A stretch of DNA of 64,000 nt from LMUY01 sp965198895 (GTDB lineage: Bacteria; Pseudomonadota; Alphaproteobacteria; Acetobacterales; Acetobacteraceae), in contig OZ240676.1 of the NCBI GenBank assembly GCA_965198895.1, forward strand, positions 4,340,001 through 4,404,000, given 5' to 3'. Positions 32,499 to 40,146 of the stretch are shown piece after piece; position 1 is the stretch's first letter, and each line of letters begins with the position of its first letter. The notes below the pieces were generated by a model. It was not told where the DNA came from. It did not search any database and worked only from the letters and a program-made list of their open reading frames with translations. The translations under genes and the position numbers were made by a program.

Positions 32499-34829
32499 CT
32501 AGAACTCCTCCCATCCCTCGGTCGCGGGCTTCGCGGTGGCGCCGCCGCGTCCTTGTGTTTTCATTTGCGGCACCGTTTTCTGCTTGCGAACGGCCGGATT
32601 GCTCGTCGTCCGCGAGCTGGCGGCGGCTGGCTGTCTGCCGGTCGCGGCCAAGTTGAACCGTTCGGTCAGTTGCGCCAGGGCGACGGCCTGGTCGGCGAGA
32701 ACGTGGCTCGCCGCCGTCGTCTGCTCGACCATCGCGGCATTCTGCTGCGTGACTTTGTCCATCTGATTGATCGCGATGTTGACCTCGTGCAGCCCGGCCG
32801 ACTGCTCCTGGGCCGCGGCGGCAATTTCGGCGATCACGCCGCTGATTTCACCGACCTGGGCCACGACCCGCGCAAGCGTCCGGCCGGTATCGCCCACAAG
32901 CTTGACGCCCACGCCGACTTGCTCACCGGACGTCGAGATCAGGCTTTTGATTTCTCGTGCGGCTTCGGCCGAGCGCTGTGCCAGGGTGCGCACTTCGCTG
33001 GCCACGACGGCAAATCCCCGGCCCGCATCCCCCGCCCGTGCTGCCTCGACGCCCGCGTTCAGGGCCAATAGGTTAGTCTGGAATGCGATCTCGTCGATGA
33101 CGCCGATGATCTGGCTGATCTGGCGCGACGATTGCTCGATCCCACCCATGGCTGCCACGGCCTTCTGGACGATGTCGCCGGATTCCTCGGCGCCGGATTT
33201 AGTCTGGGCAACGACCGTCCGCGCGTGCTCGGCTCCCTCTGCCGTCTTGCGCACGGTGGCCGTGATCTGATCCAGGGCCGCTGCGGTCTGCTCGAGGCTG
33301 GCGGCCTGGGTCTCTGTCCGTTTAGACAGGTCGTCGGCCGCGCGAGTGATCTCCTCGGAGCCGGAACGGATGCCCGACGTGTTGGTGACGATGCTCTGCA
33401 CGAGCTGATGCATCTGCTCCATCGTGCTGTTCAGGTCGGTGCGGAGCTGCTCGTAGGCGTCCGGCAGGACGGTTGCGAGTTGGAAGGTGAGATCGCCCGC
33501 TGCCAGGCGCTCCAGGCCTTTGCCGATGGAGCCGACGACGATCTTGGCCGCTTCTGCAGCCGCGGCTTGCTCGGCGTCGCGACGGACACGCTCATCCTCC
33601 GCGGCCCGGTGCTCAGCGGCCGTGGCTTGCTCCTGTTCCACCTGCTTGGCGTGCAGGGCGCCGTCCTTCAGAACCTGAACGGCCGTTGCCATGGCGCCAA
33701 TCTCGTCCGATCGTCCCTGGTTCGGGACGGTGACGACGAGGTCGCCACCGGCAATCTGCCCCACACAGCTCGTCATCGTCTGTAGCGGAAAGACGACCCG
33801 GCGCAGGAGCAGCACGACGGCGCCGATCATCAGGAGCAGCGTCGCCGTGGCCAGCCCTAGGGCCAGGAACAAGCGCTGCTGGGTCTGCTCGCTCAGGCGT
33901 TCGCCTCGCGCCACGGCGTTGTCCAACGCGACGTCCCGGAGCTTGACGATGTCGAGCTGGCCGGCCGCATTCCACACTCGGAACTCGGCCAACGCTTCGG
34001 GCCAGGGCGGGAGGGCGGTCCCCGGCACCGCATTGGCGCGGCTACGCCCGACCTCGACGATATTGCGCCAGCGCGGCTCATCGCGCTTCAGGAAAGTCTC
34101 CTGCAGCTTGGCGTTTTCGTCTTTTACGGCTTGCCCGTTATTGAGGGCCTCGATCAACCGCTGCGTCGTCTCCCACGATTGTTGGACACGGCCGTTCACG
34201 CCATCCAGCATGATCACCTCCGCGGCAGGGATGGGCATCCCGGCGAGCCAGTTGTTCAAGACAATACTGCGGCTGCCGACCGCGTTGCGGAGATCCATGA
34301 CCTCGACGGCGACGCTGACCAGCGCGGAGATCAACGGCTGCTCAGCCGCAACCTCGCGGGCGGCCGCACCCGCCAGTTTGACCAGCGCGGCCCCTTGCGT
34401 CTGCCGTATCCCCAGAACCCTGGTCGTGAACGTTGGATCGCGTTCCGCGACTGGCTTCGTGACCAACTGAGCGAGTTCTGCCCGTAATTTTGCCAGCACG
34501 GCCGCAGTAGACGCGGGAATTTGGGCGTCGAGCCCGGACGCGGCGGCACTGTCGCGGGCTGCCTGCAGCAGCGCTTCGGATCGACCGGTCATCTCCTGCA
34601 AAGCCGCCGTATTCGGTGTGGCACTCAGCGCGTTGACGTTCATCTGGCCCAGCTCCAGCACCGTTGCTGTCTGGGCCCGCTGCGTGTCACTCACGACCTG
34701 GGTTGCGACCTCCGCCTTCCGGGCCTGCTCGAGCAGGCTCCAACTGTCGGTTGCGGCCCAACAAATAGCGACCAAGCCAGGTGCGACGGCGGCAATGAAA
34801 CCGACGAGGAGAACATTGCGGATGCGCAT
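32499..34829 (-). CDS. Methyl-accepting chemotaxis protein with CheR-docking tail
   Basis: This 776-residue chemoreceptor has two membrane helices (about residues 5-25 and 319-342), a periplasmic helical sensor region of about 290 residues between them, HAMP-like sequence around VVFPLQTMTSCVGQIAGGDL and a signalling domain. The tip of that domain is IIGVIDEIAFQTNLLALNAGVEAARAG. The C-terminus ends GWEEF, resembling the NWETF pentapeptide that tethers CheR/CheB, after a Pro/Ser-rich linker. The sensor ligand is unknown. The start MRIRNVLLV is chosen over a longer frame. No che genes lie adjacent. Confidence 0.95.
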   Translation of the reverse strand: MRIRNVLLVGFIAAVAPGLVAICWAATDSWSLLEQARKAEVATQVVSDTQRAQTATVLELGQMNVNALSATPNTAALQEMTGRSEALLQAARDSAAASGLDAQIPASTAAVLAKLRAELAQLVTKPVAERDPTFTTRVLGIRQTQGAALVKLAGAAAREVAAEQPLISALVSVAVEVMDLRNAVGSRSIVLNNWLAGMPIPAAEVIMLDGVNGRVQQSWETTQRLIEALNNGQAVKDENAKLQETFLKRDEPRWRNIVEVGRSRANAVPGTALPPWPEALAEFRVWNAAGQLDIVKLRDVALDNAVARGERLSEQTQQRLFLALGLATATLLLMIGAVVLLLRRVVFPLQTMTSCVGQIAGGDLVVTVPNQGRSDEIGAMATAVQVLKDGALHAKQVEQEQATAAEHRAAEDERVRRDAEQAAAAEAAKIVVGSIGKGLERLAAGDLTFQLATVLPDAYEQLRTDLNSTMEQMHQLVQSIVTNTSGIRSGSEEITRAADDLSKRTETQAASLEQTAAALDQITATVRKTAEGAEHARTVVAQTKSGAEESGDIVQKAVAAMGGIEQSSRQISQIIGVIDEIAFQTNLLALNAGVEAARAGDAGRGFAVVASEVRTLAQRSAEAAREIKSLISTSGEQVGVGVKLVGDTGRTLARVVAQVGEISGVIAEIAAAAQEQSAGLHEVNIAINQMDKVTQQNAAMVEQTTAASHVLADQAVALAQLTERFNLAATGRQPAAASSRTTSNPAVRKQKTVPQMKTQGRGGATAKPATEGWEEF

Positions 34830-34970
34830 GCGTAGGTTCCGAGAAGGACACTCCGCATGGTGACACAACGTGGTTAGCGGCTGCTTAACGGCTGCCGGCT
34901 CGTCACACTGGTGAGTGGCTCCGTCCGTCTGCTGCGTGCGACGATGTTTTCGCTGCGAACCCTGGCGATT

Positions 34971-35771
34971 TCACACCAGAAACCCGGTCAGCTCCGCAGC
35001 TGCTTCCTGCAAGCGGTCCAAGAACGACCCCGTCATCGTCGCCATATCGGCGGCCTCGGCGCGGGCACCGATGTTGAGGGCCGCGATCACGCTGCCGTCG
35101 AAGCGGCGGATCGGGACGGCGATGGAGCGGAAGCCGGGCTCCGCCTCCTGGTCTGCCAGGCAGAAGCCGGCCTGGCGCACGGTGGCGATGGCGGCGGCGA
35201 TGGCGGCGGGCCGGGTCAGCGTGTGCGGCGTGATGGCGGTGAGGGGGGTGCGGGCCAGGTAGGCGGCAACGGCCGGCTCGGGCAGGGCGGCGAGCAGGAC
35301 GCGGCCGAGCGCGCTGCAATAGGCGGGCAGGCGGAAGCCGATGCCGGCGCCGATCGGCATCAGCTGGGCAGGGACGGCGCGGGCCACCATCACCACCTCG
35401 TCGCGCTCCAGCACGGCGGCGGAACACGACTCGCCGACCTCGCGGGCGATGCGGTCGCAGGCGGGCTGCAGCAGGGTGGAGACGGCGTTCGACGTGAGAT
35501 ACGCGCTGGCCAGGCGCAGCACGCGGGGGGTCAGGCGGAACTGCCGGTCCTCCATCTCCATGTAGCCGAGCGTCACCAGCGTGAGCAGCGCCCGGCGCGC
35601 GGTGGCGCGCGGCAGGCCGACATGGGCGGCCACCTGGCTCAGGGTTTGCGCGCGATGGGAGGCGTCGAATGCGGCCAGGATCTGCAGGCCACGGGCGAGC
35701 GCCTCCGAATGGTCGGGACCCAGGGCCGCCGCGCGCCGCCGGTCGGAATCGTCCTGCCGCAGCCTGGTCAT
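34971..35771 (-). CDS. IclR-family transcriptional regulator (PcaR/PobR type)
   Basis: The 266-residue regulator has an N-terminal winged HTH (ALARGLQILAAFDA, TLSQVAAHVGLPRATARRALLTLVTLGYM) and a GAF-like effector domain (GESCSAAVLERDEVVMVARA, YCSALGRVLLAALPEPAV, GFCLADQEAEPGFRSIAVPI). IclR members of this clade control aromatic catabolism and bind protocatechuate-type ligands. It is divergent from the Rieske oxygenase gene across a 100-bp region with an operator-like dyad. It likely regulates that cassette and itself. Confidence 0.93.
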   Translation of the reverse strand: MTRLRQDDSDRRRAAALGPDHSEALARGLQILAAFDASHRAQTLSQVAAHVGLPRATARRALLTLVTLGYMEMEDRQFRLTPRVLRLASAYLTSNAVSTLLQPACDRIAREVGESCSAAVLERDEVVMVARAVPAQLMPIGAGIGFRLPAYCSALGRVLLAALPEPAVAAYLARTPLTAITPHTLTRPAAIAAAIATVRQAGFCLADQEAEPGFRSIAVPIRRFDGSVIAALNIGARAEAADMATMTGSFLDRLQEAAAELTGFLV

Positions 35772-35834
35772 TCGCCCGTCCGTCCCCGTATCGTTTTCGC
35801 TTGCGGCCCTTCGGTCTCGGCATCTACGGTATAA

Positions 35835-35848
35835 CGAACGCTTGTTCG
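35835..35848. promoter_or_regulatory. Operator-like palindrome in the IclR/Rieske intergenic region
   Basis: CGAAC-4 bases-GTTCG lies 24 bases before the Rieske start in an otherwise A/T-richer patch (TATAACGAACG), with a further CGAAC half-site after it. Palindromes in this position are the usual IclR binding sites; the assignment is inference. Confidence 0.45.
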
Positions 35849-35871
35849 CTAATCGAACACGAGGATGGCAC

Positions 35872-37191
35872 ATGCTGACGGCCGAACGCAACGCGCTGAT
35901 CACCCAGACTGGCGCCGGAACCCCGCTCGGGGCGCTCATGCGGCAGTATTGGCAGCCGGCGGCGCTGGTCGACGAGTTCGAGGGCCCGCGCCCGGTGCGG
36001 CGGGTGCGTCTGCTGGGGGAGGACCTGGTGTTGTTCCGCGACCCGCAGGGCCAGTATGGATTGCTCGACCGGCACTGTGCGCATCGCGGCGCCGATCTGT
36101 CGTATGGCCGGGCCGAGGATGGCGGGCTGCGTTGCCCGTTCCACGGCTGGCTGTTCGATGTGACCGGCGCGTGCCTGGAGCAGCCGGCCGAACCGGAGGG
36201 CAGCAATTTCTGCAAGTCGATCAGGCAGCCATCGTATCGGTGCCGGGTCGCGGGCGGGATCGTGTTCGCCTTCATGGGCGAGGGCGAGCCGCCGGCACTG
36301 CCCGCCTTCGATTGCTTCACCGCGCCCGACGCCTACACCTTCGCCTTCAAGGGCATGATGGAGTGCAATTGGCTGCAGGCGCTCGAGGTCGGTATCGACC
36401 CGGCGCATGCGTCGTACCTGCACCGCTTCTTCGAGGACGAGAGCCCCGAGGATGCCTATGGCAAGCAGTTCCGCGGCGCCACGATGGGTGCCGACATGCC
36501 GATGACCCGGATCCTGCGCGAATACGGCCGCCCTCAGATAGAGGTTGAGACGACAGAGTATGGTCTGCAGATCGCGGCGCTGCGGCGGCTGAACGAGGCG
36601 GAGATGCACATCCGCGTCACCAACATGGCGTTCCCGCATGCCTTCGTGATCCCGATGAGCAAGGAGATGACGATCACCCAGTGGCACGTGCCGGTCGATG
36701 ACACGCACTGCTATTGGTACGCGATCTTCACCAGCTTCACGTCGCCGGTGGACAAGGCGCAGATGCGCGAGCAGCGGCTGAAGAACTACGCTCTGCCGGA
36801 CTATCTGCCGAAGGTGAACAAGCTCAACGAATACGGCTTCGACCCGCACGAGCAGGAGCACAGCACGTACACGGGCATGGGCGACGACATCAACGTGCAC
36901 GACCAGTGGGCGGTGGAGTCGATGGGCGCGATCCAGGACCGCACGCGCGAGAATTTGGGGGCCAGCGACAAGGCGATCGCGGCCTACCGCCGCCTGCTGG
37001 TGCGCGCCATCCGCGACGTGGCCGAGGGCCGCAAGCCGCCGCTCGCACTGGCGGAAGATGCGGCGGCACGGGTCCGCGGGCCGGCGTCGATCGATGCGAT
37101 CGGGCCTGTGGAGGGCTGGCAGGCGTACTGGCAGGAGCAAGACCGCGTGCGCCGGGCCACCGCGTCGTGGGATGCGGCGCTGGCTGCGTAA
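35872..37191 (+). CDS. Rieske [2Fe-2S] dioxygenase alpha subunit, phenylpropionate/aniline type
   Basis: The 439-residue oxygenase has Rieske ligands C69-x-H71 (HCAHRG) and C88-x2-H91 (CPFHGW), and a mononuclear iron site in LQALEVGIDPAHASYLHRFF (D176, H179 and H184 as candidates). It resembles the long Rieske oxygenases that hydroxylate aromatic acids or amines. Downstream genes encode a glutamine synthetase-like ligase and a binding protein; upstream is the divergent IclR. GAGGATGG precedes the ATG. Reductase and beta subunit are absent nearby. Confidence 0.9.
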   Translation: MLTAERNALITQTGAGTPLGALMRQYWQPAALVDEFEGPRPVRRVRLLGEDLVLFRDPQGQYGLLDRHCAHRGADLSYGRAEDGGLRCPFHGWLFDVTGACLEQPAEPEGSNFCKSIRQPSYRCRVAGGIVFAFMGEGEPPALPAFDCFTAPDAYTFAFKGMMECNWLQALEVGIDPAHASYLHRFFEDESPEDAYGKQFRGATMGADMPMTRILREYGRPQIEVETTEYGLQIAALRRLNEAEMHIRVTNMAFPHAFVIPMSKEMTITQWHVPVDDTHCYWYAIFTSFTSPVDKAQMREQRLKNYALPDYLPKVNKLNEYGFDPHEQEHSTYTGMGDDINVHDQWAVESMGAIQDRTRENLGASDKAIAAYRRLLVRAIRDVAEGRKPPLALAEDAAARVRGPASIDAIGPVEGWQAYWQEQDRVRRATASWDAALAA

Positions 37192-37193
37192 CC

Positions 37194-38591
37194 TTGGACA
37201 GCTTCGCCCACCGTCACGGCGCCTGGACCGCGGAACAGCACCAGGCCGCCGACGCCGTGCGCGCCCGGATCGCCGAGGCAAAGCTCGGTGTGGTGCGGCT
37301 GGCCTTCGTGGACGCGCACGGCGTGTTGCGCGGCAAGACGCTGGTGGCCGACGAGGCGGCGCATATCCTGGCCGACGGCGCCAACGCGACGACGACGCTG
37401 CTGATGAAGGATCTGTCGGGCAAAACCGTGTTCCCGGTGTTCTCGGCCGAGGGTGGGATGGGTCTGCCGGCCCTGCGCGGCGCCGCCGACATGGTGATGC
37501 TGCCCGATCCCACCACCTTCCGCGTGCTGCCCTGGGCGCCGCATTCCGGCTGGCTGCTGTGCGACCTGTTCCTGCCGGACGGCTCGCCGATGCCGCTCTC
37601 CAGCCGGGCATTGCTGGCCCGGCAAGTGGCGGCGCTGCGGGCGCGCGACATCACCTTCGTGGCGGGCGTGGAGATCGAGTGCCACATCCTGCGCCGTCCC
37701 GAGACGCCCGGCGGCGCACCCGGGCTGCTGAACGCGGGCTACCAGTATCTGACCGAGCTTCGCTACGACGAACTGGATCCGCTGATGGAGCAGCTGCGCG
37801 CCGTGCTGCAGGGCCTGGGCTTGAACCTGCGCACGCTGGAAGTGGAGTTCGGCCCCAGCCAGGTCGAGCTGACCTTCGCGCCGTCCACCGGAGTGCTGCC
37901 CGCGGACGAGCTGATGCTGGTGCGCTCCGCCGTCAAGCAGACCTGCCAACGGGCCGGTTACGTTGCGAGTTTCATGTGCCGCCCACGCCTGCCCGGTGTG
38001 GTGTCCAGCGGGTGGCATCTGCACCAGTCGCTGCGGGACGGGCAGGGGCGCAACCTGTTCGCCGCCGAAGCGCCTGGGCAGGTGCTGAGTGGGTTAGGCA
38101 TGGCCTACATGGCCGGCTTGCTGAAGCATGCGCGCGCTGCCTGCGCGTTCACCACGCCGACTATCAACGGCTACAAGCGCTACCGCCCGTTCACCAACGC
38201 GCCGACGCGGGCGTGCTGGGCGGCGGACAACCGTGGCGTGATGCTGCGGGTTCTGGGCGCCGGCGGCGCCAGCCGGATCGAGAACCGGGCCGGTGAACCC
38301 GGCGCCAACCCCTATCTCGCCATGGCGGCCCAAATCGCGGCGGGCCTGGATGGCATCGACGCCAAGCTCGATCCGGGGCCGCCCAGCCACGCCCCCTATG
38401 ACGGTGACGCGCCGCCTCTGCCGCGCGGGCTGGCCGAGGCGCTCGAGGCGCTGTCGCACGATGCTGTTTACGACGCCGCGTTCGGCGCCTTGTTCATCGA
38501 CTATTTCACCTGCCTGAAACAGGCCGAGCTCGACCGGTTTGCCGCCGAGGTCAGCGAGTGGGAACACACCGAATACTTCGAACTGCTCTGA
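37194..38591 (+). CDS. Glutamine synthetase family ligase (gamma-glutamyl-amide type candidate)
   Basis: The 465-residue protein has the GS barrel: FPVFSAEGGMGLPALRGAADM, VAGVEIECHIL, LEVEFGPSQVELTF, SGWHLHQSL (metal ligands), NGYKRYRPFTNAPTRACW and SRIENRAGEPGANPYLAMAA. It belongs to the GlnA-like proteins that join glutamate to amines rather than ammonia. TTG at 37194, two bases after the Rieske stop, is the only start that fits, so the genes are coupled. In aniline catabolism a GS-like enzyme works with a Rieske dioxygenase; the parallel here is inference. Confidence 0.9.
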   Translation: MDSFAHRHGAWTAEQHQAADAVRARIAEAKLGVVRLAFVDAHGVLRGKTLVADEAAHILADGANATTTLLMKDLSGKTVFPVFSAEGGMGLPALRGAADMVMLPDPTTFRVLPWAPHSGWLLCDLFLPDGSPMPLSSRALLARQVAALRARDITFVAGVEIECHILRRPETPGGAPGLLNAGYQYLTELRYDELDPLMEQLRAVLQGLGLNLRTLEVEFGPSQVELTFAPSTGVLPADELMLVRSAVKQTCQRAGYVASFMCRPRLPGVVSSGWHLHQSLRDGQGRNLFAAEAPGQVLSGLGMAYMAGLLKHARAACAFTTPTINGYKRYRPFTNAPTRACWAADNRGVMLRVLGAGGASRIENRAGEPGANPYLAMAAQIAAGLDGIDAKLDPGPPSHAPYDGDAPPLPRGLAEALEALSHDAVYDAAFGALFIDYFTCLKQAELDRFAAEVSEWEHTEYFELL

Positions 38592-38601
38592 AGGACCCTT
38601 C

Positions 38602-39813
38602 ATGCCGAAATTCCGCACGCTGCTGCTCGCCACCTGCCTCATCGCGCCCTGGCTCAGTCCGGCCCGGGCCGAGGTGCCCGGCAACAAGGTGACGGTCGGC
38701 GTGCTCACCGATATGAGCGGGCCGTTCGCCGACCAGGTGGGCGCCGGGTCGGTGGCGGCGGCCAAGCTGGCGGCGGAGGATTTCGCCAAGGAGAGCGGCG
38801 GGCTCGCGGTGGAGATCGTCGCCGCCGACCATCAGAACAAGCCCGACATCGGCTCCGGTATCGCGCGCAAATGGTTCGACGAGGATGGTGTCGACGCGAT
38901 CGTGGATCTGCCCAATAGCGGCGTGGCGCTGAGCGTCATCGGGATCGCGCACGACAAGCACCGTACGGCGCTGGCGTCGTCGTCCATGAGCTCCGACATC
39001 ACCGGCAAGGCCTGTCAGCCGACCACGGTGCAGTGGGTGAGCGACACCTGGGCGCAGGGCAAGGCGATGGCCGCCGGCCTGGTGCCGGCCAAGCTGAACG
39101 ATTGGTACTTCCTAACCGTGAACTACGCGCTCGGCCAGGCGCTGGAGGCGGATGCGACCTCGGCCCTGACGGCGCTCGGCGGCAAGGTCGCCGGGTCGAG
39201 CCGCGACCCGCTGGGCACGACGGATTTCGCAGGACCTTTGCTGCAGGCGCAGGCCTCGGGCGCGAACGTGCTGGCGCTGGCGTCGACCGGCACGGACATG
39301 ATCAACGCGATCAAGCAGGCGAAGGAGTTCGGCCTCTCGGGCCAGCTGGTGCCGGCGGCGCTGTTCATCCAACTGTCGGACGTGGACGCGATCGGGCTGG
39401 ACGGGGCCAAGGGCCTGCAATTGGTGACCGGGTTCTACTGGGACCGGACGGACGGCACGCGAGCCTGGAGCCGCCGGTTCGCCGCCGTGATGAATGGCCG
39501 CATGCCGACCGAGGATCACGCCGGTGTCTACAGCGCGACGTTGGCCTACCTACGCGCGGTTCGCGATGCCAAGACGATCGACGGCGAGGCCGTGGTCGCC
39601 CAGATGCGTGCCAAGCCGATCGACGATGCGCTGTGGGGCCAGGTCACTATCCGCCCGGACGGACGGGTGGTGCACGACATGTATCGCTACGTCGTGAAGT
39701 CGCCGGAGCAGAGCCACGGGCATTCGGACGACTACACGCTGCAGGCGACGATTCCGGGCAGCGATGCGTTCCGCCCGATCGGCGCAGGCTGTGCTTTGGG
39801 TGCGCCTAAGTAG
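38602..39813 (+). CDS. Branched-chain amino acid-type ABC transporter substrate-binding protein
   Basis: A 403-residue periplasmic protein with signal peptide MPKFRTLLLATCLIAPWLSPARA and a Leu/Ile/Val-binding fold (VTVGVLTDMSGPFADQVGAGS, VDAIVDLPNSGVALSVIGIA). Aromatic- and amine-catabolism operons often end with such a protein. No permease or ATPase is nearby, so it must use a transporter elsewhere. It follows the GS-like gene by 10 bp with a good GAAGGA site. Confidence 0.9.
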   Translation: MPKFRTLLLATCLIAPWLSPARAEVPGNKVTVGVLTDMSGPFADQVGAGSVAAAKLAAEDFAKESGGLAVEIVAADHQNKPDIGSGIARKWFDEDGVDAIVDLPNSGVALSVIGIAHDKHRTALASSSMSSDITGKACQPTTVQWVSDTWAQGKAMAAGLVPAKLNDWYFLTVNYALGQALEADATSALTALGGKVAGSSRDPLGTTDFAGPLLQAQASGANVLALASTGTDMINAIKQAKEFGLSGQLVPAALFIQLSDVDAIGLDGAKGLQLVTGFYWDRTDGTRAWSRRFAAVMNGRMPTEDHAGVYSATLAYLRAVRDAKTIDGEAVVAQMRAKPIDDALWGQVTIRPDGRVVHDMYRYVVKSPEQSHGHSDDYTLQATIPGSDAFRPIGAGCALGAPK

Positions 39814-39993
39814 CAGCACTAACTTCTCCCTCTCCCGTAAAGGGACGGGAGAGGGAGACGTCAACGGCCCTGGGCTTGATGTTGGCCGACCCGGCCCGGC
39901 AATTCCTGCCGCCCAAGGCTGATTATGCCGGGATGGCCCGCGCCGTCTTGCTGCTGATCCCCTGAAAAATCGGCCTTTTCCGAGCGTTCCAAG

Positions 39994-40010
39994 CTGGCAC
40001 CCGGCTTGCG
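39994..40010 (+). promoter_or_regulatory. Candidate sigma-54 promoter for the giant repeat gene
   Basis: CTGGCAC-5 bases-TTGC matches the sigma-54 -24/-12 consensus (YTGGCACGRNNNTTGCW), with the invariant GG and GC ten bases apart. It lies 133 bases upstream of the giant gene's ATG in a 329-bp gap (39814-40142). The gap otherwise holds one CTCTCCC-type hairpin at 39823-39860. An activator site is not identified. Confidence 0.45.
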
Positions 40011-40056
40011 ATGTGTCCGCTGCCCGCGCAGTGGGCCATTTTGATGGAATAGTGGC

Positions 40057-40146
40057 ATGGGCTTGAAATCGGGCGGCAGGAAAGGAGGCGTGCGGACACC
40101 GGCCGCCTCTGCTTGCCCGCTCGTGTCCGGGGCGGCGGCCGGATGA
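40057..40146 (+). CDS. Possible 29-residue leader peptide overlapping the giant gene start
   Basis: A short frame (MGLKSGGRKGGV..., ATG at 40057) ends with TGA overlapping the giant gene's ATG (ATGA). A GGAATAG site precedes it. The giant gene itself has only a weak ribosome-binding site, so coupling to such a leader would explain its start. It has no conserved features I recognise and could be chance. Confidence 0.2.
   Translation: MGLKSGGRKGGVRTPAASACPLVSGAAAG

Noticed and set aside
36714..37193. Extension of the glutamine synthetase-like gene upstream into the Rieske gene.
   Set aside because: That stretch is another frame of the Rieske gene; the TTG at 37194 matches the family start.
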